Source of the DNA: JADKIH01 sp031367345
GTDB lineage: Bacteria; Bacteroidota; Bacteroidia; AKYH767-A; 2013-40CM-41-45
NCBI GenBank assembly: GCA_031367345.1
Contig: JANLPR010000148.1
Coordinates: forward strand, 1-14,872
Direction of reading: 5' to 3'
DNA length: 14,872 nucleotides
The notes under the pieces were generated by a model. That model saw nothing but the letters and a program-made list of their open reading frames with translations, made no database searches and had not been told where the DNA came from. Made by a program: the position numbers and the translations under genes. Of this stretch, positions 1-6,811 are shown piece by piece; positions within the stretch are counted from its first letter, which is position 1; each line of letters opens with the position of its first letter.

Positions 1-114
1 AGTTGTTGCTACACACCCAAAGATGTTTATCAATAATTCAAAGATACGTTTTGAAAGCAAATCACAACGGCACAATACGATTATAACACATTGCAAAGAT
101 GTTTATCAATAATT

Positions 115-143
115 CAAAGATACGTTTTGAAAGCAAATCACAA
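115..143 (-). promoter_or_regulatory. Putative promoter inside the CRISPR repeat
   Basis: On the minus strand the repeat contains TATCTTTG (115-122), an exact match to the Bacteroidetes -7 consensus TAnnTTTG. TTG lies 18 bp upstream (141-143), as expected for the -33 element. The same layout occurs in the other intact repeat (39-46 and 65-67). Transcription would start about 10 nt before the spacer, so each repeat could drive its own crRNA. Promoters within repeats are known for type II-C arrays of Neisseria. Here the assignment rests on motif match only. Confidence 0.45.
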
Positions 144-174
144 CCAGTAGAAGCCCATTCATCAACTCATTGTA

Positions 175-223
175 GATGTTTTTCAACTTTCATTTCACCG
201 CTTGTTTTAATTGGTTCAACAAC
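175..223 (-). repeat. Degenerate terminal CRISPR repeat
   Basis: This 49-bp segment sits one 30-nt spacer away from the intact repeat at 98-144. On the minus strand it keeps GTTGT at its start and matches 11 of the last 12 bases at its end (TTGAAAAACATC against TTGATAAACATC). The centre has diverged and is 2 bp longer. The TATCTTTG box of the intact repeats is lost. A decayed repeat is usual at one end of CRISPR arrays. For type II-C it has been reported on the 5' side of the transcribed array, which fits the orientation inferred here. Confidence 0.65.
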
Positions 224-283
224 CTGTGGTCGTCCCTGAAACGGTTGTCATACCATTGGCTAAAAAAATACTAAAATCAAAAG

Positions 284-363
284 TGCCCAGGGCGAGATTC
301 GAACTCGCACGGTTTCCCGCCACCCCCTCAAAGTGGTGCGTCTGCCAATTTCGCCACCTGGGC
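284..363 (-). tRNA. tRNA-Leu (anticodon GAG)
   Basis: The minus strand folds as a class II tRNA. The 7-bp acceptor stem GCCCAGG/CCTGGGC is perfect, the T arm GCGAG-TTCGAAT-CTCGC is perfect, and there is a long variable arm (CGG-GAAA-CCG) typical of leucine tRNAs. The anticodon stem-loop has loop TTGAGGG, placing anticodon GAG at 327-329, which reads CUC and CUU codons. The discriminator base is A (284), as leucine tRNAs require. CCA is not encoded (the next bases on the minus strand are CTT), so it would be added by the CCA-adding enzyme. The gene lies just upstream, on the same strand, of the CRISPR array. No hairpin terminator is visible in the 60 bp between them, only a run of seven T on the minus strand at 261-267. 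Confidence 0.96.
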
Positions 364-384
364 CTGTCGTTACAACAAGGGCAG

Positions 385-414
385 CAAAAGTAGAATTTTT
401 GAACGACATTCCAA
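385..414 (-). promoter_or_regulatory. Bacteroidetes-type promoter of tRNA-Leu
   Basis: The minus strand reads TTGG (411-414), a 19-bp gap after TTG, then TACTTTTG (385-392). This matches the phylum consensus -33 TTG and -7 TAnnTTTG with normal spacing. The start point would fall about 15 nt before the mature tRNA 5' end at 363. Confidence 0.75.
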
Positions 415-444
415 TATGTAATTGCCAGAAAATAAATTCCGAAA

Positions 445-474
445 AAAAATGCCGACTTACTAGCCGGCATTTTT
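445..474 (-). terminator. Rho-independent terminator after the S9 peptidase gene
   Basis: The arms 445-454 (AAAAATGCCG) and 465-474 (CGGCATTTTT) pair over 10 bp around a 10-nt loop. On the minus strand the stem is followed by a T run (441-449 is A-rich on the plus strand). It starts 21 bp after the stop codon at 495-497, so it should end the fabG-peptidase transcript before it reaches the tRNA promoter. Confidence 0.8.
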
Positions 475-494
475 CTTTATTTCTTTTCTACTTA

Positions 495-2540
495 CTATTT
501 CAGGTATTTGTCTAACCAACCAAAAAATTCTCGTTGCCACATAACACTATTCTGAGGCTTTAATACCCAATGTCCTTCGTCAGGAAAAGTAAGAAAGCGT
601 GCTTGAATATTTTTCATCCGAGCTGCCGAATACGCCTCCAATCCTTGAGTATACGGAACTCTATAATCCCTTTCATTCGAAATGATCATGATTGGCGTGT
701 CCCAATTCTGAACAAAACGATTTGGCGAAAATTTATCGTAAGAAATTGGCTTAGGAAATCTCCAATATGCGCCATCAAATTCGTGATTGTGAAAAAATAA
801 TTCTTCGGTAGCTAACATACTTTCCAAATTGAAAACACCGCAATGCGAAATAAATGCTTTGAATCGTCGAGCATGATTTCCTGCTAACCAGAAAACTGAA
901 TATCCTCCGTAGCTCGCTCCTACTGCACCTAATCTATTTTTATCGATGTATTTCTCTTTCGATACAGAATCGATTGCACTTAGTAAATCGTTCATAGCTT
1001 GTCCGCCCCAATCACCACTAATCTCATCGTTCCATTTTTGTCCGAAGCCCGGCAACCCTCTTCTATTTGGCGCAACAATGATGTATTGATTTGCAGCCAT
1101 CAATTGAAAATTCCATCGGTAACTGAAAAATTGGCTCACTGTACTTTGCGGACCACCTTGACAATACAATAGCGCCGGATATTTATTTTTCGGATCGAAG
1201 TTCGGAGGATAAATAACCCATGTTAAAATATTTTTACCATCGGTTGCTTTAATCATTCGTCGTTCAACTTTTGCCAATGTAACTTGTGCAAGCAAATCAC
1301 GATTAGTAAACGTAATCTGATTTGAAATGCCAGTTTTTAAATCAACAGAAAAAATTTCAGTAGGTTGCGTAATCGACATTCTTGACGCTACCATTTTATC
1401 ACTCCCATTAATTGTTGCAAAACTGTAACCGTTGTAATCGGCCGTGTCGTTAGTTATTTGCTGAATCGCTTCAGCATCATTCTTAGAAGTAAGATCGCAT
1501 GCAAAAATCTGATCGGTCGCGGCAATATCAGAAATGAAATAGATTTTCTTATCGTTTCCGGAAAAGTGAATTGTCTCTGCGTTATAGTCGAACGAGCTTG
1601 TCAGATTTTTTTTAGTTTTAGTAGCAATATCATAGTAAACGATATTCTGCTTCGAAGCTTCATTACCGGCTTCTGACCAAGAAATCCAGGCCATCGATTT
1701 TCCATCGTTACTAAAAACAGGAGCTTTATCATATCCATTATTACCTTCGCTGATATTCGTAGTTTTCTTCGAAGTAACATCGTACAAATAAATTTCAGAG
1801 TTTGTAGTAAGCGCATAATCGCGATTCGACATTTTCTTGCATGTATAAGCAATCATTTTTCCATCGGGACTGATAGCAATTTCTTCATCGCCACCATTTG
1901 GTTTCATAGGAGAATCGTAATGTTCATCCTTCATAAGATCGGTAAGCTGCTCTCCTACTTTTCCATTAGAAAGCGAAGTGACAAATATGTGTGAGTAAGT
2001 ACCATCTGCCCAACTATCCCAATGACGCATCATTAGGTCGTCGTACACTTTACCTGTAGCTTTTGGCAAATCGTTGTATTTATCCTTTCCGTAAAACGCA
2101 TCTAATTTTACATCCATTCCTAACCAAATAGCAGAACCATTAGGAGAGATTCCATAAAGATTAATATCGTTATCTGTTTTTGTAAGTTGTTTTTTATCCG
2201 AGCCATCAATATTCATACTCCACAACTGACTACTTCCTTTATCGTTCAAGAAAAAAATTCGTTTACCATTAGTACTACATCGCGGAATTGTTTCATTTGA
2301 AGAATCGCTGGCAATTGGACGAATAGAAGTTGTTTTAAAATCGTATAACCATAAATCAGTATTCCCTTTGTTCTGAGCTAAGTTATAATTTCTGACAGCA
2401 TAAACCATTGAATTTCCATCGGGAGAAATTTGAGCATCACTTACACGTCCTAATTTCCAAAGTAACTCGGGAGTTAACCAATCTGCTTTAGCAAAAGTAA
2501 ATGCTACAAAAAAGACGAGTGATAAAATTATTTTTTTCAT
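495..2540 (-). CDS. Exported S9 family (prolyl oligopeptidase-type) serine peptidase
   Basis: The 681-aa protein begins with a signal peptide (MKKIILSLVFFVAFTFAKA, about 19 residues), so it acts in the periplasm or beyond. Residues about 30-410 form a beta-propeller of TolB/PD40-like strands, with recurring SPDG-type turns (ISPDGNSMVYAV, ISPDGKMIAYTC, FSNDGKSMAWIS). Residues about 430-681 are the alpha/beta-hydrolase catalytic domain. The triad is readable: Ser543 in GASYGGYS, Asp625 in NERDYRVPY and His657 in DEGHWV. The QGGPQS stretch near 461 probably shapes the oxyanion region. Architecture and length fit the S9C acylaminoacyl/dipeptidyl-peptidase-like group, which cleaves oligopeptides. 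Exact substrate preference cannot be read from sequence. The gene follows fabG by 43 bp on the same strand, probably co-transcribed without functional linkage, and ends at a hairpin terminator. The ATG start is supported by the signal peptide. Confidence 0.93.
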   Translation of the reverse strand: MKKIILSLVFFVAFTFAKADWLTPELLWKLGRVSDAQISPDGNSMVYAVRNYNLAQNKGNTDLWLYDFKTTSIRPIASDSSNETIPRCSTNGKRIFFLNDKGSSQLWSMNIDGSDKKQLTKTDNDINLYGISPNGSAIWLGMDVKLDAFYGKDKYNDLPKATGKVYDDLMMRHWDSWADGTYSHIFVTSLSNGKVGEQLTDLMKDEHYDSPMKPNGGDEEIAISPDGKMIAYTCKKMSNRDYALTTNSEIYLYDVTSKKTTNISEGNNGYDKAPVFSNDGKSMAWISWSEAGNEASKQNIVYYDIATKTKKNLTSSFDYNAETIHFSGNDKKIYFISDIAATDQIFACDLTSKNDAEAIQQITNDTADYNGYSFATINGSDKMVASRMSITQPTEIFSVDLKTGISNQITFTNRDLLAQVTLAKVERRMIKATDGKNILTWVIYPPNFDPKNKYPALLYCQGGPQSTVSQFFSYRWNFQLMAANQYIIVAPNRRGLPGFGQKWNDEISGDWGGQAMNDLLSAIDSVSKEKYIDKNRLGAVGASYGGYSVFWLAGNHARRFKAFISHCGVFNLESMLATEELFFHNHEFDGAYWRFPKPISYDKFSPNRFVQNWDTPIMIISNERDYRVPYTQGLEAYSAARMKNIQARFLTFPDEGHWVLKPQNSVMWQREFFGWLDKYLK

Positions 2541-2583
2541 TCTATATTTTAGTTATTATTTTAGTTAGATAAAAACAGAAGAA

Positions 2584-3333
2584 TTATGTCAACATTCCGC
2601 CATCAACATTTAGAACTTGACCCGTAACATAAGCAGAAAGATTGCTGGCTAAGTATAGTACAGCATTAGCAACATCTTCAGGAGTTCCTCCTCGTTTCAA
2701 AGGAATAGCTTCTCTCCATTGTTTTACCGTTTCAGCAGGTAATACTTCAGTCATCTCAGTTTCGATAAATCCGGGAGCAATAGCATTGCAACGAATATTT
2801 CTACTTCCAAGTTCGAGAGCAACCGATTTAGTAAAGCCGATGATACCAGCCTTAGAAGCAGCGTAATTCGACTGGCCTGCATTTCCCTTTACACCTACTA
2901 CACTGCTTATATTAATGATACTTCCACTTTTTTGTTTAAGCATTGGTTTCTGACAAGCTTTAATAATATTGAAAACAGAATTTAGATTTGTTCTGATTAC
3001 ATCGTTGAAATTTTCTTCAGTCATACGCATCAAAAGGCCATCGCGCGTGATACCGGCATTGTTAACAACAACATCAAGGCTTCCAAATTCTTTTACTACT
3101 TCATTGATCAGTTCATCGGCTGCTTTAAAATCGGCTGCATCAGAACGATAGCCTTTCGCTTTAATTCCGAATTGCGAAAGTTCAGCTTCAAGAGCTTGAC
3201 CTTTTTCTACAGAAGAGAGATAAGTAAATGCGACATTCGCACCATGTTGAGCAAGTTTTAAGGCGATGCCTCGTCCAATGCCTTTTGAAGCACCGGTGAT
3301 TAAAGCAGTTTTTCCAGATAATAATTTTTCCAC
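2584..3333 (-). CDS. fabG: 3-oxoacyl-[acyl-carrier-protein] reductase
   Basis: The 249-aa protein is a classical short-chain dehydrogenase. It reduces 3-oxoacyl-ACP to 3-hydroxyacyl-ACP with NADPH in the cytosolic type II fatty acid elongation cycle. The Rossmann cofactor motif TGASKGIG is at 13-20 and NNAG at 91-94. The catalytic residues are Asn116, Ser144, Tyr157 and Lys161 (YAASK), with the same Ser-to-Tyr spacing as E. coli FabG. PGFIETEM (187-194) and the C-terminal NVDGG are also typical. Length is normal for the family. The start is GTG at 3331-3333; it gives the usual FabG N-terminus (MEKLLSGKTALITGASKG), and no upstream in-frame ATG is seen. The gene is divergent from the M16 peptidase and precedes the S9 peptidase. 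Other SDR reductases share these motifs, but FabG is the best fit. Confidence 0.9.
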   Translation of the reverse strand: MEKLLSGKTALITGASKGIGRGIALKLAQHGANVAFTYLSSVEKGQALEAELSQFGIKAKGYRSDAADFKAADELINEVVKEFGSLDVVVNNAGITRDGLLMRMTEENFNDVIRTNLNSVFNIIKACQKPMLKQKSGSIINISSVVGVKGNAGQSNYAASKAGIIGFTKSVALELGSRNIRCNAIAPGFIETEMTEVLPAETVKQWREAIPLKRGGTPEDVANAVLYLASNLSAYVTGQVLNVDGGMLT

Positions 3334-3556
3334 GAGATTGAATTTTATGAGCGCAAAATAGAAAGATTTGCTGATTTATTTAAGGTAATCAAGATGAAAC
3401 ATTCACCAAATTTTAGTTCGACTAATAAATCTGTCAAAAGACCCATTTAAGGAACATAAAAAAAACAATAAATTCAACGATTACATTTTCAATCCAAATT
3501 AAATTGTTAAGTAACGTTAATTCCAACGAATAATAGGTACACTTTAGGTTTTTTTC

Positions 3557-3564
3557 TACATTTA
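3557..3564 (+). promoter_or_regulatory. Candidate -7 element for the M16 peptidase gene
   Basis: TACATTTA matches TAnnTTTG in seven of eight positions and ends 23 bp before the ATG. No clear -33 TTG lies at the right distance. A related string (TTTTTCT, then TACATTT) precedes the secreted-protein gene at 8066 at a similar distance. The rest of the 254-bp divergent spacer (3334-3587) shows no other recognisable signal. Confidence 0.3.
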
Positions 3565-3587
3565 TCGACTCTCAAACCATATACACT

Positions 3588-6362
3588 ATGAAAAAATATT
3601 TAGCATTTGTCTTAATGACATGCTTGACAATTCAACTTCAAGCACAAACAAAAGTTGGTGCGGCAATTAAGAAACCAATTGCGAGCACAACTTCAAATCC
3701 GGTAAAAACTTCAGTTCAAGAAGTTCCGAAAAAAATTACTTCAATTGAAGGAATAACAGAGTATCAACTTTCCAATGGATTTAGATTTTTATTATTTCCG
3801 GATCAAACAAAATCGAGTGCTACCGTTAATGTAACTTATTTGGTAGGTTCAAGAATGGAAGGTTATGGAGAAACAGGAATGGCTCATTTACTTGAGCACA
3901 TGTTATTCAAAGGTTCAACTAATCACACAAACATTCCACAAGAATTATCATCGCATGGAGCAAGTCCGAATGGATCTACATGGTACGATAGAACAAACTA
4001 CTTTGAAACTTTTTCAGCATCCGATGAAAATCTGAATTGGGCATTATCGCTTGAATCAGACCGAATGATGAATTCGTTTATAGCAAACAAAGATCTTCAA
4101 TCAGAATTTTCGGTAGTGAGAAATGAATTTGAAATGGGTGAAAATTATCCAAGTGCTATTTTGGGAGAGCGAGTTATGTCATCGGCATACATCTGGCACA
4201 ACTATGGAAAATCGACTATTGGATCTAAGGAAGACATTGAAAAAGTACCAATAGAAAACCTTCAAGCATTTTACAAAAAATATTATCAGCCTGACAATGC
4301 CGTGTTGATGGTATCAGGTAAAATTGATGAAGCAAAAACACTTGCGTTAGTAACAAAATATTTCGGTTCAATTCCTCGTCCGAAGCGTGTGTTATCAGAG
4401 CCATATACAATAGAGCCGGTACAAGATGGAGAGCGATCTGTTGTTTTACGTCGTGTGGGTGATGTACAAGTAGCATCAGCAGGATATCATATACCATCGG
4501 CATCACATCCTGATTATATTGCGATGGAAATTGCAAATAGTGTGTTAACGAATGAGCCATCAGGAAGACTTTACAAAGCGTTAGTTGATACAAAGCTTTC
4601 ATCAGCTGTTTCAGGACAAGTTTATGCCTTAAAAGATCCAGGATTTATGTATTTTGAAACGGAAGTTTTAAAAGAAAAATCGTTAGACTCAGCTCAGAAG
4701 ACGATGTTTTCGCTTTTAGATAATTTAAAAAACAATCCGATTACACAAGAAGAATTAAACCGAGCACGAACAGCGCTGCTTCGTGATTTTGAATTAGCAT
4801 TTAATAACAGTGCAATGGTAGGAACATTTATCAGTGAATTTATTGCTTCCGGAGATTGGAGATTGTTGTTTCTTTACAGAGACCGTGCAGAAAACATTAC
4901 ACTTGATGCAGTCAATAAAGCTATTGCCGAATATTTAAAACCATCGAACCGAACATCAGGATTATTCATTCCTGAAAAGACACCCGATCGTTCTACAATT
5001 CCTGCATCGCCTGATTTATCTGATACATATAAAAACTACAAAGGAAAAGCAGTAGCGGCCGAAGCCGAAGCATTTGATGCTAGTCCAACGAATATCGAAA
5101 AGCGTACAAAGCGAGGAACAATTGCCGGCGGTGCTAAGTATGCTATGCTAAATAAAACGACGCGTGGTAATTTAGTGCGAATGAAAATTACAATGCGTAT
5201 AGGTAGTCAGAAAACATTAGAGAACAGGGGTGAATTTATTGATGCCACTGCAATGATGTTGATGAAAAGCACAAAATTATTTACACAAGAGCAATTGAAC
5301 GATACGCTAGCTAAATTAAAAGCAGAGGTAAATGTAGGCGGTAGCGGACAAATAGTGAGTGTAGATATTAATACAACAAGAGATAATTTAAAATCAGTTT
5401 TAGGAATTGTAAAACAGATTTTGAGAGAACCTTCATTTCCTACAAGTGAATTTGAAAAATTACGACAAGAATTATTGGCCGGGATCGATCAAGAAAAAAA
5501 TGATCCGCAGGCACTTGCTTTCAATCGCATAGAGCAATTGACACGGCCGTATCCTAAATCAGATTTTAGATATGCAGCAACGTATGATGAGATGACAGAA
5601 CTTACAAAGAAGCTTTCGTTAGATGAGATTAAAAAATTCTATGCTGACTTTTACAATAGTAGCAATGCAACAGTAGGTGTTGTTGGAGAATTTAACGAAG
5701 AGATGGTTTTGTCGGAATTAAATTCCATTCTAGGAAACTGGAGTTCATCATTAAAATATGAGCATGCGGCAGATTCGTATTCAAAAGCAAGTGCTACTTC
5801 TGAAAAAATTCTAACACCGGATAAAAAGAATGCAATGATGGCAGCTCGAGAAAATTTAATTTTACAAGATAACAACGCAGATTATCCGGCGTTGATTATG
5901 GGAAATTATATGTTGGGTGGTGGATTTTTAAATTCACGATTAGCCACACGCATTCGTCAGAAAGAAGGACTTTCGTATGGTGTTGGATCATGGTTAAGAT
6001 CGTCGGCATTAGATCCAAGTGGAGAATTTGGCTCATATGCAATTTACAATCCTGAAAACTCAAGCAAACTAATTACAGCATACAAAGAAGAGATAAATAA
6101 AATGTTGGCCGATGGATTTACTGAGGCAGAATTAAAAGATGCTAAGTCAGGTTTCACACAGAGCAGAAGTAAAAGCAGATCGGAAGATTCATACTTAGCG
6201 AATCGACTTTCAGATTATTTATTTCTGAATCGTACGTTCAACTTCGACGATACACAGGAGAATCAAGTGAATGCATTAACAGCAGCTCAAGTTAATGCAG
6301 CTATGAAAAAATGGATTAATCCGGCGGATATCACGATTGTTCAGGCGGGGGATTTTAAATAA
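3588..6362 (+). CDS. Exported M16 (pitrilysin/insulinase-like) zinc metallopeptidase, two-domain
   Basis: The 924-aa protein starts with a signal peptide (MKKYLAFVLMTCLTIQLQAQ) and is therefore periplasmic. The N-terminal half carries the inverted zinc motif HLLEH. His100 and His104 are ligands, Glu103 is the catalytic base and Glu180 (RNEFEMGEN) the third ligand, 76 residues on, as in M16 enzymes. M16 inactive-partner domains follow in the C-terminal half (about 510-924). That half lacks HxxEH but keeps the substrate-binding signature NSRLATRIRQKEGLSYGVGS (782-801, with Arg788 and Tyr797). Together the halves should form the clamshell chamber that degrades peptides. Length is standard for fused Bacteroidetes M16 proteins. 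The gene is monocistronic: divergent from fabG and convergent with sucD. Its stop codon is 7 bp from a heptamer repeat array. It may help process peptides alongside the S9 peptidase, but that is only inference. Confidence 0.95.
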   Translation: MKKYLAFVLMTCLTIQLQAQTKVGAAIKKPIASTTSNPVKTSVQEVPKKITSIEGITEYQLSNGFRFLLFPDQTKSSATVNVTYLVGSRMEGYGETGMAHLLEHMLFKGSTNHTNIPQELSSHGASPNGSTWYDRTNYFETFSASDENLNWALSLESDRMMNSFIANKDLQSEFSVVRNEFEMGENYPSAILGERVMSSAYIWHNYGKSTIGSKEDIEKVPIENLQAFYKKYYQPDNAVLMVSGKIDEAKTLALVTKYFGSIPRPKRVLSEPYTIEPVQDGERSVVLRRVGDVQVASAGYHIPSASHPDYIAMEIANSVLTNEPSGRLYKALVDTKLSSAVSGQVYALKDPGFMYFETEVLKEKSLDSAQKTMFSLLDNLKNNPITQEELNRARTALLRDFELAFNNSAMVGTFISEFIASGDWRLLFLYRDRAENITLDAVNKAIAEYLKPSNRTSGLFIPEKTPDRSTIPASPDLSDTYKNYKGKAVAAEAEAFDASPTNIEKRTKRGTIAGGAKYAMLNKTTRGNLVRMKITMRIGSQKTLENRGEFIDATAMMLMKSTKLFTQEQLNDTLAKLKAEVNVGGSGQIVSVDINTTRDNLKSVLGIVKQILREPSFPTSEFEKLRQELLAGIDQEKNDPQALAFNRIEQLTRPYPKSDFRYAATYDEMTELTKKLSLDEIKKFYADFYNSSNATVGVVGEFNEEMVLSELNSILGNWSSSLKYEHAADSYSKASATSEKILTPDKKNAMMAARENLILQDNNADYPALIMGNYMLGGGFLNSRLATRIRQKEGLSYGVGSWLRSSALDPSGEFGSYAIYNPENSSKLITAYKEEINKMLADGFTEAELKDAKSGFTQSRSKSRSEDSYLANRLSDYLFLNRTFNFDDTQENQVNALTAAQVNAAMKKWINPADITIVQAGDFK

Positions 6363-6369
6363 GTAAGTG

Positions 6370-6558
6370 GTGAGTGGTGATTGGTGAGTGGTGATTGGTG
6401 ATTGGTGAGTGGTGAGTGGTGAGTGGTGATTGGTGAGTAAAATTGTAATTTGAGAATTGTGAATTGTAATTTGAGAATTGAGAATTGTAATTTGAAGATT
6501 GAGAATTGTAAATTAAAATTTGAGAATTGTAAATTAAAATTTGAGAATTGTAATTTGA
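6370..6558 (+). repeat. Array of 27 degenerate heptamers in unbroken register
   Basis: The segment divides exactly into 27 units of 7 bp. The first ten (6370-6439) are GTGAGTG, GTGATTG or GTGAGTA. The next seventeen (6440-6558) are AATTTGA, GAATTGT, GAATTGA, AAATTAA and close variants. The change of consensus at 6440 does not break the 7-bp phase. The plus strand has no C between 6347 and 6562. The array begins 7 bp after the M16 stop codon. Units are mixed rather than identical, so it is an evolved degenerate array and not a fresh slippage product. No protein is likely, since the phase is not a multiple of three. Confidence 0.9.
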
Positions 6559-6592
6559 GAAGCGAGCTTAGACATTTCAAGTACCGCAAATA

Positions 6593-6627
6593 AAAAAGGG
6601 GAATCAATAGTATTGATTCCCCTTTTT
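6593..6627. terminator. Bidirectional Rho-independent terminator between M16 gene and sucD
   Basis: Arms 6593-6609 and 6611-6627 are perfect reverse complements of 17 bp (AAAAAGGGGAATCAATA and its complement) around a central G. The GC part is followed by five T on both strands. It lies between convergent genes and can terminate both. The transcript of the M16 gene would include the heptamer array before reaching it. Confidence 0.9.
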
Positions 6628-6639
6628 ATTATTTCCTAT

Positions 6640-6734
6640 TGGTAAGTGGTCGGTGGTCGGTGGTAAGTGGTGAGTGTGAGTGTGAGTGTGAGTGTGAGTG
6701 TGAGTGTGAGTGTGAGTGTGAGTGTGAGTGTGAG
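6640..6734 (+). repeat. Heptamer array passing into ten perfect TGTGAG hexamers
   Basis: Five heptamers (TGGTAAG, TGGTCGG twice, TGGTAAG, TGGTGAG; 6640-6674) are followed without interruption by ten exact TGTGAG units (6675-6734). The hexamer run is perfect, unlike the degenerate arrays around it, which suggests recent slippage from a heptamer that lost one base. Copy number may differ between strains. In one plus-strand frame the run would read as alternating Val-Ser, but no gene is supported there. Confidence 0.9.
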
Positions 6735-6753
6735 TAAAAAAATAACCCTGACC

Positions 6754-6802
6754 TTTTCACTTAATACTTCTTACTTCTTACTTGATATTTCTTACTTCTT
6801 AC
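6754..6802 (-). repeat. Heptamer array at the 3' end of sucD
   Basis: Seven units of 7 bp in register: TTTTCAC, TTAATAC, TTCTTAC twice, TTGATAT, TTCTTAC twice (plus-strand notation). The array ends 9 bp from the sucD stop codon. On the minus strand, which is the sucD coding strand, the units are almost free of C, as in the array after the M16 gene. Confidence 0.75.
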
Positions 6803-6811
6803 TTCTGCAAA

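Larger units (their letters stand above)
1..223 (-). CRISPR. End of a type II-C-like CRISPR array, cut by the window edge
   Basis: Two identical repeats lie at 22-68 and 98-144 (47 nt each; identity extends 4 bp further, to 18-68 and 94-144). They are separated by a 29-nt spacer (69-97). A second spacer (145-174, 30 nt) leads to a degenerate terminal repeat (175-223), and part of another spacer occupies 1-21. Read on the minus strand the repeat begins GTTGTGATTTGCTTTCAAA and ends AAACATC. This closely resembles, from memory, the 47-nt repeat of Bacteroides fragilis type II-C (Cas9) arrays, which also have spacers near 30 nt. In type II systems the crRNA is spacer followed by the GTTG end of the repeat, so transcription should run leftward. 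No cas gene is visible; cas9, cas1 and cas2 would lie outside the window. The alternative is a plain tandem direct repeat, but repeat length, spacer length and the degenerate end argue against it. Confidence 0.85.

Noticed and set aside
216..470. 84-codon open frame on the minus strand (and 60-codon plus-strand frames) over the tRNA region
   Set aside because: They run through the tRNA-Leu gene, its promoter and the terminator; no similarity or start signal supports them.
6341..6607. Minus-strand open frame with a seven-residue LQFSNFN-like repeat
   Set aside because: The periodic protein is an artefact of translating a 7-bp DNA repeat (21 bp gives 7 residues); it overlaps the terminator and the M16 3' end.
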